A stretch of DNA of 64,000 bases, taken from Pyrodictiaceae archaeon. Lineage in GTDB: Archaea; Thermoproteota; Thermoprotei_A; Sulfolobales; WANQ01. Both the position numbers and the translations under genes were made by a program. The stretch is taken from the NCBI GenBank assembly GCA_015521735.1, contig WANQ01000018.1, forward strand, positions 45,350 to 109,349. Reading direction: 5' to 3'. Position 1 is the first letter of the stretch, and each line of letters opens with the position of its first letter. Shown here one piece after another: positions 17,450 to 26,369 of this stretch. The notes beneath the pieces were generated by a model, which ran no database searches, was not told the origin of the DNA, and saw only the letters and a list, made by a program, of their open reading frames with translations.

Positions 17450-18853
17450 TTAGCTCACGCTATGTATGCTAACACTATCCAGTAAGCTTTTAACTATCTC
17501 GTCGTTAATATTGGTTCTAGCTCCAAGCCTTGTAACAGTAACTGCGCCAGCAACAACACCCCACTTAATAGCGTCTACTACATTATCCCCTACTAGTATC
17601 CTCCATAGAGTAAAAGCTATGAATGCATCACCAGCTCCTGTAGGATCTACTACTTTAACTCTAGGTGGACTATACCTATATACCCTACTCTTAGTATAGA
17701 GTAACACGCCTTCAGAGTCCAACGTGACAATTACTACTCCATTGCTTAGCTCTAGTAAGTCTCGTGGACTAAAGCCTAGATTGGCCTTCATAGCCTCTAA
17801 TGCTTCTCTATTCAGTATTATCATAGGCTTATACTCAGATAATATTCTTTGTACCATTTTTGGTGAATACTCTATGGATTCCTTCATTGGTGCATAAACG
17901 AATAGCTTATCTTCGCTCAAGGCCTTTGATCCAACCGTTAATACGTTTTCGAGAAAGGTATCTGAAGCATAGTATATCCTAGCATTAATGCTGTTCCATT
18001 CAACTTCTTCGGGATTAGGTGCTATAGCTGAAAGTCTACCCACAATTTTCCTAACGCTAACATTATCGCCATCGTGTACTATGATTGTTTTTATAGTATA
18101 TCTGTCATCGTATACTGTTACCTTGGATAAATCTACGTTGTCCTTGTATAAAGCTAGAATAGAGTAAAAGCCATCATAGTCTAAGCCAATACTTGATACT
18201 AGGCCAACGCTTACTCCAAGCCTACCCATATAGGATGCTATGTTAGCTCCACTACCACCTAAGCCAACATATACTGGATTACAGAGGCCACTTGAAACTT
18301 CTACGTGATAGTCTACAGCTATTGAACCTGCAACAAGTACATCCCAGCTACTTCTCTTAGAGTTATCCTTTAAAACATTGACAATCCCTCTAAACAATTC
18401 CTTAGTAAGCATGGAAGGATCAAGACTGAGCTCAATGAAATTGTAGGCAAGGCTTTCACCTAGTAGCCTATACAGGCAGGATACTTCGTTAACTAGTAGC
18501 TTCTTATCTATGCTAGTAGGCTTAGCCATGAGCATTTTAAGCCATTTACCGAGAGCTGTAAGCTTATAGCATTTAAGCTTAATCCTCCTACCACTTGGAG
18601 AAGTTGTTTCAACAACTTCTTCTACAACTACACCTGTATCCACTAACTCCCTTAACGCTTTAATAACTGTTTTATTAGAGTGCTTGTTCAAAGCATTAAC
18701 AATGTCTCGTTGACATATTACTCCATTAAATGGTATAAGCTCCATAACCTCGCCAACAATAGTTGAAGAAAACATTGCGCGAAGTAAACGCTCTCTCTTA
18801 GCTTTACTCTTAGGTAATGGTAGTAGAAATGTTCGTAAACTCTGCTCACTCAT
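17450..18853 (-). CDS. winged-helix domain fused to PfkB family kinase
   Basis: 467 residues, about 130 longer than a plain PfkB kinase. Residues 20-115 form a winged helix (GVICQRDIVNALNKHSNKTVIKALRELVDTGVVVEEVVETTSPSGRRIKLKCYKLTALGKWLK), with recognition helix and basic wing. From about 165 it is a ribokinase-like domain: VYVGLGGSGANIASYMGRLGVSVGLVSSIG and VDPTGAGDAFIAFTLW with catalytic Asp near residue 413. The fusion suggests a sugar- or nucleotide-sensing regulator, or a kinase that controls its own gene. It heads an operon with the cysteine-rich protein gene. ATG at 18853. Confidence 0.82.
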   Translation of the reverse strand: MSEQSLRTFLLPLPKSKAKRERLLRAMFSSTIVGEVMELIPFNGVICQRDIVNALNKHSNKTVIKALRELVDTGVVVEEVVETTSPSGRRIKLKCYKLTALGKWLKMLMAKPTSIDKKLLVNEVSCLYRLLGESLAYNFIELSLDPSMLTKELFRGIVNVLKDNSKRSSWDVLVAGSIAVDYHVEVSSGLCNPVYVGLGGSGANIASYMGRLGVSVGLVSSIGLDYDGFYSILALYKDNVDLSKVTVYDDRYTIKTIIVHDGDNVSVRKIVGRLSAIAPNPEEVEWNSINARIYYASDTFLENVLTVGSKALSEDKLFVYAPMKESIEYSPKMVQRILSEYKPMIILNREALEAMKANLGFSPRDLLELSNGVVIVTLDSEGVLLYTKSRVYRYSPPRVKVVDPTGAGDAFIAFTLWRILVGDNVVDAIKWGVVAGAVTVTRLGARTNINDEIVKSLLDSVSIHSVS

Positions 18854-18987
18854 AACCTATACCTCTACTAGTGTTTTAAAACTACACTTTACGGGAAAGC
18901 TAGCTACATGAATAGCCTTATTATTCTGACTAAAATAGTTTGTAGTAGCCCTATTCCACAACTGGAACATGCTTACAGGTTAGATAG

Positions 18988-19692
18988 ATGGTGAATATAT
19001 TGAGTAGTGTTGAGGAGCTATCTATTGCTAGAATAGCTGTTTTCACAGCAGTAGCCGTTGCATTAACAATGATACCAGCTTTCAGCGTAATAGGTCTTCA
19101 AGGTCTAAGTATAACACTGGGAGCTATAGCACCAGTACTATTAGGTGTAGTACTAAGGCCAAGAGAAGCACTAGCATCAGCTATACTAGCTGGAATAATA
19201 TCAACAATAATACCTCCACCAGGAGTCTTCGGGCCACTATCACCATTACCGCTCATAGCCGGTACACTTGCTACAATACTAGTATACCACTACGGCGTTA
19301 AGGGTAAGGCACTATATGCATCATTACACCTAATACTAATAGCATTGTTCATAGCACTAAGCTTACCAGAAATTATAGTAGAGTATCCCTATTATCCATG
19401 GTTCCACATAGTAGGGCTAATAACAGCACTTACACTAGCACTAACAAATAAGCACAAACTAGTACTAATATCATCAAGTATTGCTGGGGTACTAGTAGAC
19501 CACATGACAGGTAGCGTAATAGCACAAGTATACTTCCCCTTAATTGCAGGGTTTAAGATACCAGCTAACATATGGGCTAGTGTCACATGGATATACCCTA
19601 TAGAACGTACAATACTAATAGCAATAGCATCTATGCTACTAATAATACTTGATAGAATTGGTGTACTAAGACCTTGGACTACAACAAGGTAA
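18988..19692 (+). CDS. ECF-type transporter substrate-binding membrane subunit (S component)
   Basis: 234 residues, about six membrane segments, with GAIAPVLLGVVLRPREALASAILAGIISTIIPPPGVFGPLSPLPLIAG in the typical place for an S component. Two ABC ATPases and a T component follow with overlapping ends, the classic energy-coupling-factor layout. S components bind vitamins, metals or queuosine precursors; I cannot name the ligand, and no riboswitch is visible upstream (18854-18987). ATG 18988. The 3' end overlaps the first ATPase gene by 19 nt. Confidence 0.72.
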   Translation: MVNILSSVEELSIARIAVFTAVAVALTMIPAFSVIGLQGLSITLGAIAPVLLGVVLRPREALASAILAGIISTIIPPPGVFGPLSPLPLIAGTLATILVYHYGVKGKALYASLHLILIALFIALSLPEIIVEYPYYPWFHIVGLITALTLALTNKHKLVLISSSIAGVLVDHMTGSVIAQVYFPLIAGFKIPANIWASVTWIYPIERTILIAIASMLLIILDRIGVLRPWTTTR

Positions 19693-20384
19693 TATTAGAG
19701 AATGTAACTGTGGAGTACGGTAATGGTAGGACTCCGCTAAGGAATACTAATCTAAGACTAAATGGTAATGGCCTCGTACTAGTTATTGGCGATACAGGTT
19801 CTGGAAAAACAACTCTACTAAGACTAATAGCAGGACTAATACCATGGATACACTATGCTAGAGTAGAAGGATTTATCAGAGTCTTAGGCTTAAACCCGTT
19901 AAACTATAACGATGCTAGAAGAATTAGGTTATACGTTTCCCTTGCACCACAAAGCACTAACTATGCATTCACATACACTCGTGTATACGAGGAGCTCTAC
20001 TCTAGGCAGCAATTCCTAGAGGAGCATGGAGTTAGAATTAAAGTCGGCTTAGAGGATTTAGTACGTCTCCTAGAATTAAGTAAATACATTGACTACAAGA
20101 TAAGCTGGCTATCAGGAGGCTATAAGCGGAGACTAATAATAGCACGTGCTCTACTAGGTCCTCCAAGCATAGTATTACTGGATGAACCACTAAGCGATCT
20201 AGACATGGAATCAAGTAAGACTGTGCTTAGCCTGCTAGAAGACATACGTCGACACACACTACTAGTTGTAGCTGAGCATAGATACTCGTTCTTCACAAAC
20301 AACAACGTAGACCACGTATACAAGCTTGTTAACGGCGAACTCGTAGAGCAAGACATGGTATACGAGGAACTAAGACTATGCTAG
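19674..20384 (+). CDS. ECF transporter ATPase subunit 1
   Basis: 236 residues, ABC ATPase. Walker A GDTGSGKTT (about residues 39-47), signature LSGGYKRRLIIARAL, Walker B SIVLLDEPLSDLD, and an H-loop His in VVAEHRY. TTG start at 19674 inside the preceding gene. It pairs with the next ATPase to power the T/S membrane complex. Confidence 0.87.
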   Translation: MDYNKVILENVTVEYGNGRTPLRNTNLRLNGNGLVLVIGDTGSGKTTLLRLIAGLIPWIHYARVEGFIRVLGLNPLNYNDARRIRLYVSLAPQSTNYAFTYTRVYEELYSRQQFLEEHGVRIKVGLEDLVRLLELSKYIDYKISWLSGGYKRRLIIARALLGPPSIVLLDEPLSDLDMESSKTVLSLLEDIRRHTLLVVAEHRYSFFTNNNVDHVYKLVNGELVEQDMVYEELRLC

Positions 20385-21004
20385 TCGTCATGGAGAACGT
20401 AGACATAGGCTATAGTAAACCCATACTCCACAACATAAATGTTACGATAGACAAGAATGGACTAGTCCTAGTAGTAGGAGCTAATGGTAGTGGTAAAACT
20501 AGTTTCCTAAAAACCATAGCAGGACTACTTAAACCCCTTAAAGGCACTGTTAAGGTTTTAGGCAAAAAACCATACTCTCCATTCTTTGATAGATCAATAA
20601 TAGGGTATGTGGCTCAAGACCCCTTACACCAGTTAACCGAACCTAGAGTAATAGATGAAGTACTACTACAGGCCCGTAGTACTAGTGAAGCATATTACTG
20701 GTTAAAGAGACTAGGCTTAAGTAAGCTAGCATATGAGAAAACATTGAACTTAAGTATTGGTGAAATGAAGAAAGTACTAATTGCTTCAGCGCTATCTAGA
20801 AACCCACGCATACTGCTTGTCGACGAGCCTAGTCTTGGACAAGACATTAGTAGTTTAAGACAAGTAATCAGTGTACTTAGAGAGTACTCTAACAATAACT
20901 TAGTAGTAATAGCAACACATGACATAAGGATTCTAAGTTGTCTTAAACCATACATGGTTATTGAGGTAAGCGGAGGTGAGGTTAAAGTTAGGAGAGTATC
21001 TTAG
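20378..21004 (+). CDS. ECF transporter ATPase subunit 2
   Basis: 208 residues, a short ABC ATPase. Walker A GANGSGKTS, a weak signature LSIGEMKKVLIASAL (Gly-Gly replaced by Ile-Gly), Walker B RILLVDEPSLGQD, H-loop in ATHD. The two paralogous ATPases would make a heterodimer with one canonical and one degenerate site. It overlaps both neighbours by a few bases, supporting a single transcript. Confidence 0.86.
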   Translation: MLVVMENVDIGYSKPILHNINVTIDKNGLVLVVGANGSGKTSFLKTIAGLLKPLKGTVKVLGKKPYSPFFDRSIIGYVAQDPLHQLTEPRVIDEVLLQARSTSEAYYWLKRLGLSKLAYEKTLNLSIGEMKKVLIASALSRNPRILLVDEPSLGQDISSLRQVISVLREYSNNNLVVIATHDIRILSCLKPYMVIEVSGGEVKVRRVS

Positions 21005-21638
21005 GACCACTAATCCATTTTTAAGAATAATACTGTTAATTGAGGTAATGCTATTAGGATACTTGTCTCCTCTTCAAGTCAAGATCATAGTATTGTCAAT
21101 AGCCGTATTTCTTGTCTATGCTTTATCTGACAATACCACGAGGAAGAGTGTAGTAGTCTTCACCGTATTAATGACTATTGGATACATTACAGTAATGTTC
21201 TTGGGAAGACAAAACCCTTTAACATATATTCCTGGCTACATAACGTTACTTACAATAACATTGACTCTAGTATTGATAGTGCTAGTACTTGATCTAGGAG
21301 ACCTCGACTATATTGCCTGGAAGCTTAGACTTAGAGGAAGGTATTTCCTAGCATTCCGTACAAGCCTAGCAGTACTAGATATGTTGCTAAGAGATGTAGG
21401 TGAAGCCTTTGACTCAACGAAAGCTAAGCATAGAGGAAAGCTCATAGGCTTCTCAGCACTCAAGTATACCGTTAAAGCACTCACATCATCATTCATAGTA
21501 GTTAACCAGAGAGTAACGGAGGTTGCCGAAACAATATACATGTACCCTCCAACACCCATAACCAGGAATTATAGATCCGACACACTAACAGTACTGGATA
21601 CAATACTCGCTATACTAGTAGTATTATGCTCAGTTTAG
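20976..21638 (+). CDS. ECF transporter transmembrane T component
   Basis: 220 residues with about four membrane segments in the first half and an amphipathic coupling region (RGRYFLAFRTSLAVLDMLLRDVGEAFDSTKAKHRG). The latter resembles the Ala-Arg-Gly coupling helices that contact ECF ATPases. Its start overlaps the second ATPase gene by 29 nt and it closes the operon; PCNA follows 60 nt later. Confidence 0.75.
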   Translation: MRLKLGEYLRTTNPFLRIILLIEVMLLGYLSPLQVKIIVLSIAVFLVYALSDNTTRKSVVVFTVLMTIGYITVMFLGRQNPLTYIPGYITLLTITLTLVLIVLVLDLGDLDYIAWKLRLRGRYFLAFRTSLAVLDMLLRDVGEAFDSTKAKHRGKLIGFSALKYTVKALTSSFIVVNQRVTEVAETIYMYPPTPITRNYRSDTLTVLDTILAILVVLCSV

Positions 21639-21697
21639 ACGTTGAGAGCACAACCTTATAGACCAGTAGATTATAATGACTTAGGTGAGGGGAGAAC

Positions 21698-22447
21698 TTG
21701 GCTAAAGCACACATAGCATACCCAGATGCTAAAGCCTTTAGAACAATCATGGAGTCATTGGCAAAAATAGTAGATGAAGTAGCCCTACATGTAACTAAAG
21801 ATGAGGTTAGAATTAGAGCTATGGATCCAGCCCATGTAGCCCTAATAGACTTAACCCTACCATCAACGTCATTTATAGAATACGAGGTTGAGGGAGACGA
21901 GGTAGTTGGAGGTGTTAGTATTGCTAATGTGTTCAAGGTCGTTAAGAGGGCAAAGAAAGGAGATAAACTAGACATAGACATAGATGAGGAAAGAGTATCA
22001 TTCACAATATTTAGTACAGCAACTAAAAGGTACAAGTTTAGGAATATAGAGGTAAGCGAACCCGAAATACCTGAAGCACAACTAGAATTCAATGTAAGGG
22101 CTACAATACTTTCAGATCCATTAAAGAATGCGTTAAAGGATGCTGAAACAGTAGGAGATACTCTTGAAGTAGAAGCACCTGATCAAGATAAACTAATACT
22201 TAGGGGTAAGGGTGTTGGGTTAACTGAAGCAAAATTCCCAGTAGGTTCACCAGCACTAATAGACTTGGAAGTCAAGGAGCCAAGCAAATCAGCCTATAGT
22301 ATAGAGTACCTTAAACACGTATTAGCGTTAACCAAGATAGCTGATACTGTCCAACTAGAATTCTCCTCAGGTATGCCTATAAGACTACAATTCAACTTAC
22401 CAGGTGAAGGTAGAGTAGTATACATGCTCGCACCTAAAACAGAGTAA
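21698..22447 (+). CDS. pcn: DNA polymerase sliding clamp (PCNA)
   Basis: 249 residues, two PCNA folds. FRTIMESLAKIVDEVALHVTKDEVRIRAMDPAHVALIDLTLPSTSFIEYEV is the diagnostic N-terminal block, and the protein ends LQFNLPGEGRVVYMLAPKTE, with the interdomain loop typical for binding PIP-box proteins. It encircles DNA and holds polymerase B, FEN1 and ligase. The TTG at 21698 follows GGTGAGGGGAG. Crenarchaea have up to three PCNA paralogues, so this may be one subunit of a heterotrimer. Confidence 0.95.
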   Translation: MAKAHIAYPDAKAFRTIMESLAKIVDEVALHVTKDEVRIRAMDPAHVALIDLTLPSTSFIEYEVEGDEVVGGVSIANVFKVVKRAKKGDKLDIDIDEERVSFTIFSTATKRYKFRNIEVSEPEIPEAQLEFNVRATILSDPLKNALKDAETVGDTLEVEAPDQDKLILRGKGVGLTEAKFPVGSPALIDLEVKEPSKSAYSIEYLKHVLALTKIADTVQLEFSSGMPIRLQFNLPGEGRVVYMLAPKTE

Positions 22448-22457
22448 CAGTCATAAA

Positions 22458-22524
22458 ACATGATGAAGGACACCGGCTCCCCTGAGGAACACTAATCCTA
22501 TGAAGAAGGCCAGGAAAGCTGATA
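22458..22524 (+). ncRNA. possible C/D box sRNA just after pcn
   Basis: C box ATGATGA (22460-22466), D' CTGA (22482-22485), a C' with one mismatch ATGAAGA (22500-22506), D CTGA (22519-22522). The D guide is 12 nt but the D' guide is 15 nt and the D'-C' gap is 14 nt, both longer than usual. It is therefore weaker than the sRNA at 17.15 kb. The opposite strand holds 34 sense codons of hydrophobic type (about 22460-22560) with no start codon and upstream stops, which I do not call a gene. Confidence 0.35.
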
Positions 22525-22679
22525 CTCCTCCATAGATAATACTATTTGGCCAGTATTACCATTACTTGAAGTACACGTAAGGTATTATGCTCCTAGGGAA
22601 TCTTTCTTACATACACTATGAGCTCATTATGGTTCACAACATATACTATTAAGTAGACTACACTATGTAGTGATGGGTA

Positions 22680-23276
22680 TTGGATGGTAGAGTAACCATA
22701 GCATTCATAGGAGTACATGGAGCAGGTAAGACTCGTACTGCTGAAATACTAGCAAAACTTGGATATATTTACCAGCCACTTGAAGTAATAGACGAGGCCT
22801 ATGGATTAAATCCTCTTGAAAGACAACTACTATTCTTCCTATCATTCACGAAGGAGTACCTCAAGGCACTGAGAAAGTATAGAGCACGTGTAGTCTTTGA
22901 TAGCCATCCATTACTTGTTATACCCTACACTGAGTACTGGTTAAGAAAAGCAGGCTATACGTGGAATGAGGTTTCAAGGCTTACACGAATAATGCTTGAA
23001 ACAGTACTCCTTCTCCCAAAAATAGAGTTACTAGTATACATTAAACCACGTAACATAGATACCATAGTTAAAAGACTATACATTCGTAGAAGATTCAATG
23101 TTGAAGAAGAAGCAAATCCAGAATACATAGAGTACATAGACTCTAGAACAGGATTCTACGTGAAAAAATACTCTAATAGACTTGCACTAAAAACACTGGT
23201 TATAGACGCTGAAATTGAAGCTGAGAAAAGAGCTGAAATAGTACACAAGGCAGTAATAGTTTATCCAAAACATTAA
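22680..23276 (+). CDS. P-loop NTPase, deoxynucleoside/thymidylate kinase-like
   Basis: 198 residues. Walker A GVHGAGKTRTAEIL near the N-terminus, then a helical region with VVFDSHPLLVIPYTEYWLRKAGYT, a DxH motif in the place of the Asp-Arg-x-Tyr site of nucleoside kinases, and a lid-like VKRLYIRRRFNVEEEANPEYI. It probably phosphorylates a nucleotide or small molecule; no precise substrate. TTG 22680 is the first start. It precedes a CDF-like gene. Confidence 0.65.
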   Translation: MDGRVTIAFIGVHGAGKTRTAEILAKLGYIYQPLEVIDEAYGLNPLERQLLFFLSFTKEYLKALRKYRARVVFDSHPLLVIPYTEYWLRKAGYTWNEVSRLTRIMLETVLLLPKIELLVYIKPRNIDTIVKRLYIRRRFNVEEEANPEYIEYIDSRTGFYVKKYSNRLALKTLVIDAEIEAEKRAEIVHKAVIVYPKH

Positions 23277-23321
23277 TGCCTATAAACTCCTTCTATCTAG
23301 TTAAGCTCCGTGACTTGAGCC

Positions 23322-24191
23322 GTGGCCATAGACGGTAGAAGCAAGCTTGTAGCCAACGTGAAGTGGACTCGTGATTGGCGTGTATGGTTAGTAGTAGTTG
23401 CCAGTACTATGGGTGCTATAGTAAAGCTGCTTGGAGGAATAGTCTATGGTTCTAAGGCATTATTCGTTGACGCTATGACTAGTATAGCTAACTTAATAGC
23501 ATTAATAGCCACAATATACTATTACACTAAAACCATGATACCCCCTGACTTAGACCACCATTTCGGGCATCATAGACTAGGATTTGCTGGTGCACTCGTA
23601 ACACTTATAGCATATTCCTTTGTAGCAGGTATCGTCGTAGTAGATTTGTCGGGTACCGAACCATATATTGTAAGTATATATGCGCCACTATACGCTGTAC
23701 TTGGCTTAATATTCTACTCTATAGCAATAATAGTCTCAAAGAGCATTAGTGAGTACTTTACACCATACAGTTCATTTACCGTAAGCGAATTAATAGAGAG
23801 TGCTACTGTTATACTAGCATCACTACTAGGCTCAATATACTCCTATATAGTAGACTATGGAGGAGCAATAGTAATAACAATCTACTTATTCTATGAACTA
23901 TACGAGACTACAAGAGATATGGTGAAAGTGCTAAGTGATATAGCACCACCACCACATATAGTAGATGAAGTAAGAAGATCCATAGAAAAATGGAATGTAA
24001 GGGTTGAGAAAGTAAGATTAAGAATGATTAAGGAGGGATACTATCAAGGAGACATTGTGGTGAGGTTACCACCAAATATTACAGTAGAGGAAGCCCACAA
24101 TATAACTGATAGGATAGAGCGTGAGCTTAAGGAGAAGTATAATGTAGAAGCAACTATACATGTTGAGCCATGTATTAGACGTGACCGCTAA
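23322..24191 (+). CDS. cation diffusion facilitator (CDF)-like membrane protein
   Basis: 289 residues, six membrane segments then a cytosolic C-terminal domain (VRRSIEKWNVRVEKVRLRMIKEGYYQGDIVVRLPPNITVEEAHNITDRIERELKEKY) that is the typical ferredoxin-like CDF dimer domain. A histidine-rich loop (DLDHHFGHHRLGF) follows segment 2. Odd point: the canonical H/D-x3-D metal site in segments 2 and 5 is altered (DAMTSIANL and SELIESATVILASL), so the cargo may differ from Zn2+/Fe2+ or transport may be weak. GTG/ATG start uncertain. Confidence 0.82.
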   Translation: MAIDGRSKLVANVKWTRDWRVWLVVVASTMGAIVKLLGGIVYGSKALFVDAMTSIANLIALIATIYYYTKTMIPPDLDHHFGHHRLGFAGALVTLIAYSFVAGIVVVDLSGTEPYIVSIYAPLYAVLGLIFYSIAIIVSKSISEYFTPYSSFTVSELIESATVILASLLGSIYSYIVDYGGAIVITIYLFYELYETTRDMVKVLSDIAPPPHIVDEVRRSIEKWNVRVEKVRLRMIKEGYYQGDIVVRLPPNITVEEAHNITDRIERELKEKYNVEATIHVEPCIRRDR

Positions 24192-24227
24192 GTGTTCTAC
24201 TCAAATACATGTCTAATGTATGTACTA

Positions 24228-24680
24228 CTAGGTTCTCCTTATGTAGCTCGCTATTTGTTCTTCAACATTCTTCACCAGTGATAACGCGTAGTTTAACTTA
24301 TCAATCATTTCCTCAACACTACCAGATTTCCTAGCATCCTCTAGAACAGTGTTTAACTCTAGGAAAACATCCTTTAACCCAGCATAGTAGAGGTGTGGAA
24401 GCTCCCTAGAAGCTCTGATCTCAACCCTTCTAATATTCTTTAAAGCTTTCTCTACATCCCTATAAGCAGCGTTAACATTCATATTAGCTAGATCTTTAGA
24501 TGACACGGGTAGCCCGGCCATAGCTGTTGCTATGAGTACTGAATCTAGCTTCTTTCTCCTATACTCTTTAACCATGTTCTTCGCAGATTCTAGTCGGACA
24601 ATAGCTATGAAGAGTCTACGTGCTTCAGCTTCCAGTAAATCCAGAATACTCTTCCTCTTGAACAAGGGTATTCTTCTCAC
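24228..24680 (-). CDS. hypothetical all-helical protein
   Basis: 150 residues, not recognised. Nearly all of it is predicted helix rich in Arg, Lys, Glu and Leu (ILDLLEAEARRLFIAIVRLESAKNMVKEYRRKKLDSVLIATAMAG). The charge pattern resembles small ESCRT-III/CdvB-like or coiled-coil adaptor proteins, but I see no diagnostic motif. GTG start at 24680 is preceded by GGGGTGT. It is convergent with the CDF gene. Confidence 0.5.
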   Translation of the reverse strand: MRRIPLFKRKSILDLLEAEARRLFIAIVRLESAKNMVKEYRRKKLDSVLIATAMAGLPVSSKDLANMNVNAAYRDVEKALKNIRRVEIRASRELPHLYYAGLKDVFLELNTVLEDARKSGSVEEMIDKLNYALSLVKNVEEQIASYIRRT

Positions 24681-24789
24681 ACCCCAATACTCTTACTTCT
24701 AACTAGGTTTCTAGTTTAAGCTATACATATGTTTATTTTCTACCTAGAGCTACTAGATACCGTACTAGAGCTTAGTCTTCCTCTCTAGG

Positions 24790-25446
24790 GTGATGTATTT
24801 GAAGATAGTTGACTTAACTATGACCATTAGTGATAGAACACCCGTGTTTCCAGGTTATCCTCAGCCAATAGTTCATAAGTGGACTAGTATAAGTGAGCAG
24901 GGATACTATTCAAATATACTTGTCTTCGTAGAGCATACTAGTACACATGTTGATGCACCAGCACATTTCATAGAGAACTCTCCAACTATTGATGAAGTCT
25001 CTTTGGACAAGTTTATTGGTAAAGGCGTTGTATTAGACTTCCACGATCTAGGCGACAATACTGTGATAACACGTAAAATGATTGAAGAAGAACTCAGGAA
25101 ACTAAATGTGAAGCCAGGTCCTGGCTGGATTATACTATTCTATACAGGGTACGATAAGTATGCTGGTACGGATAAGTGGTTTAAGCATCCAGGATTAGGC
25201 GAGGATGCTTCAAGGTATATTGCTGAACTAGGAGTGAATGCTGTAGGCATAGACGCGCCAAGCATTGACCATGAACCATTTCCAGCCCATAAAATACTAT
25301 TACCTAAAGGCATCGTCATATACGAGAACTTAACAAACCTTGACAAGCTTATAGGTGTAGTAGGCTTCAAGTTTATAGGAGTACCATTGAAGATACATAG
25401 AGGATCGGCTTCTCCAGTAAGAGCTTTAGCCATAGTGGAGGAGTGA
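24790..25446 (+). CDS. cyclase family hydrolase (kynurenine formamidase-like)
   Basis: 218 residues. The Cyclase-family metal motif H-x-S/T-T-H-x-D-x-P-x-H is present as HTSTHVDAPAHF (about residues 53-64). Flanking features are DLTMTISDRTPVFPGYPQP and the end GVDAPSIDHEPFPAHKILLPKGIVIYENLTNL. Members hydrolyse formyl-kynurenine or act on other amides and lactones; here the specific substrate is unknown. A DapA/KdgA-family aldolase gene follows 6 nt later and a glycerate kinase lies on the opposite strand, so a sugar-acid or lactone role is possible. Confidence 0.82.
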   Translation: MMYLKIVDLTMTISDRTPVFPGYPQPIVHKWTSISEQGYYSNILVFVEHTSTHVDAPAHFIENSPTIDEVSLDKFIGKGVVLDFHDLGDNTVITRKMIEEELRKLNVKPGPGWIILFYTGYDKYAGTDKWFKHPGLGEDASRYIAELGVNAVGIDAPSIDHEPFPAHKILLPKGIVIYENLTNLDKLIGVVGFKFIGVPLKIHRGSASPVRALAIVEE

Positions 25447-25452
25447 TAAGAG

Positions 25453-26355
25453 TTGTTCAATGGCATAATAGTTCCAATGATAACACCATTCAACAACGAC
25501 TACAGCATTGACGTTGACGCGTTAAAGTGGTTGACAAAGTACTTATCTAGTAGCGGAGTACACGGGCTCTTCCCCGTATCTACTACTGGGGAATTCCCTC
25601 ATCTATCATTTGGTGAGAAGATAAGAGTTACTAGGATTGTAGTTGAAACAGCTCCTTCAAGCATACATGTTATTCCAGGTGCTAGTGAGAACTCATCAAT
25701 ACATGTAGTAGAGCTTGCAAAGAAGTACGCTGACCTAGGAGTTGACGGCATAGTAGTGACAACACCTTACTATTTCAAGTACGGTGATGAAGGACTGTAC
25801 AAACACTTCTCCTACATTGCAGATAGAGTTGACATACCAATAATACTTTACAACATACCAGCTCTTACAGGGAATAATATAAGTGTAGACATAGTAGTAA
25901 AGCTAGTAGAAGAGTACAGTAATATTGTAGGAATAAAGGTTACATATGATAGCATGACCTATCTAAGAAGACTTATATTGGACTCGAAGAGCGTTCGCAA
26001 AGATTTTAACGTACTAGTTGGTTCTGTAGACCTCCTCCTACCATCCCTAGCTATTGGAGGTAATGGAGGTGTTCTCGCACTAGCTCATATAGCTCCACGA
26101 ACATGCGTTGAACTCTACGAGTCATGGGTTAATAGGGAGTATACTAGAGCCATTAAACTCTACCAGAAGCTAGTTAGATTAGCAAGATTATACGATATAG
26201 CATCTAGTATACCGTCAATTATAAAATCCACGTTGAGCATTCTCGGCGCACCAATAAAACCAGTAACAAGGCCCCCTCTAACACCTGAGCCCGAGGAGAA
26301 GCTGAAGACCATTAAGACCATAATAGATGAAGTAAAAATAGAGTTAGGCGGATAA
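25453..26355 (+). CDS. DapA/NanA-family Schiff-base aldolase (DHDPS or 2-keto-3-deoxygluconate aldolase-like)
   Basis: 300 residues, TIM barrel. The substrate loop is PVSTTGEFPHLSFGEK (T-T-G-E near residues 46-49), Tyr in IILYNIPALTG near 133, and the Schiff-base Lys in IVGIKVTYDSM near 163. The family includes dihydrodipicolinate synthase, N-acetylneuraminate lyase and 2-keto-3-deoxy sugar-acid aldolase. The neighbour genes favour a 2-keto-3-deoxy acid aldolase of the Entner-Doudoroff branch. TTG 25453. Probably cotranscribed with the cyclase. Confidence 0.8.
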   Translation: MFNGIIVPMITPFNNDYSIDVDALKWLTKYLSSSGVHGLFPVSTTGEFPHLSFGEKIRVTRIVVETAPSSIHVIPGASENSSIHVVELAKKYADLGVDGIVVTTPYYFKYGDEGLYKHFSYIADRVDIPIILYNIPALTGNNISVDIVVKLVEEYSNIVGIKVTYDSMTYLRRLILDSKSVRKDFNVLVGSVDLLLPSLAIGGNGGVLALAHIAPRTCVELYESWVNREYTRAIKLYQKLVRLARLYDIASSIPSIIKSTLSILGAPIKPVTRPPLTPEPEEKLKTIKTIIDEVKIELGG

Positions 26356-26369
26356 GAGGGCTTCCAAGA

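Noticed and set aside
18854..18987. Riboswitch upstream of the ECF operon
   Set aside because: AT-rich gap with no recognisable aptamer fold.
22460..22562. Small membrane protein (SecE/Sec61-beta-like) on the minus strand after pcn
   Set aside because: Hydrophobic codons but two stops directly upstream and no start codon.
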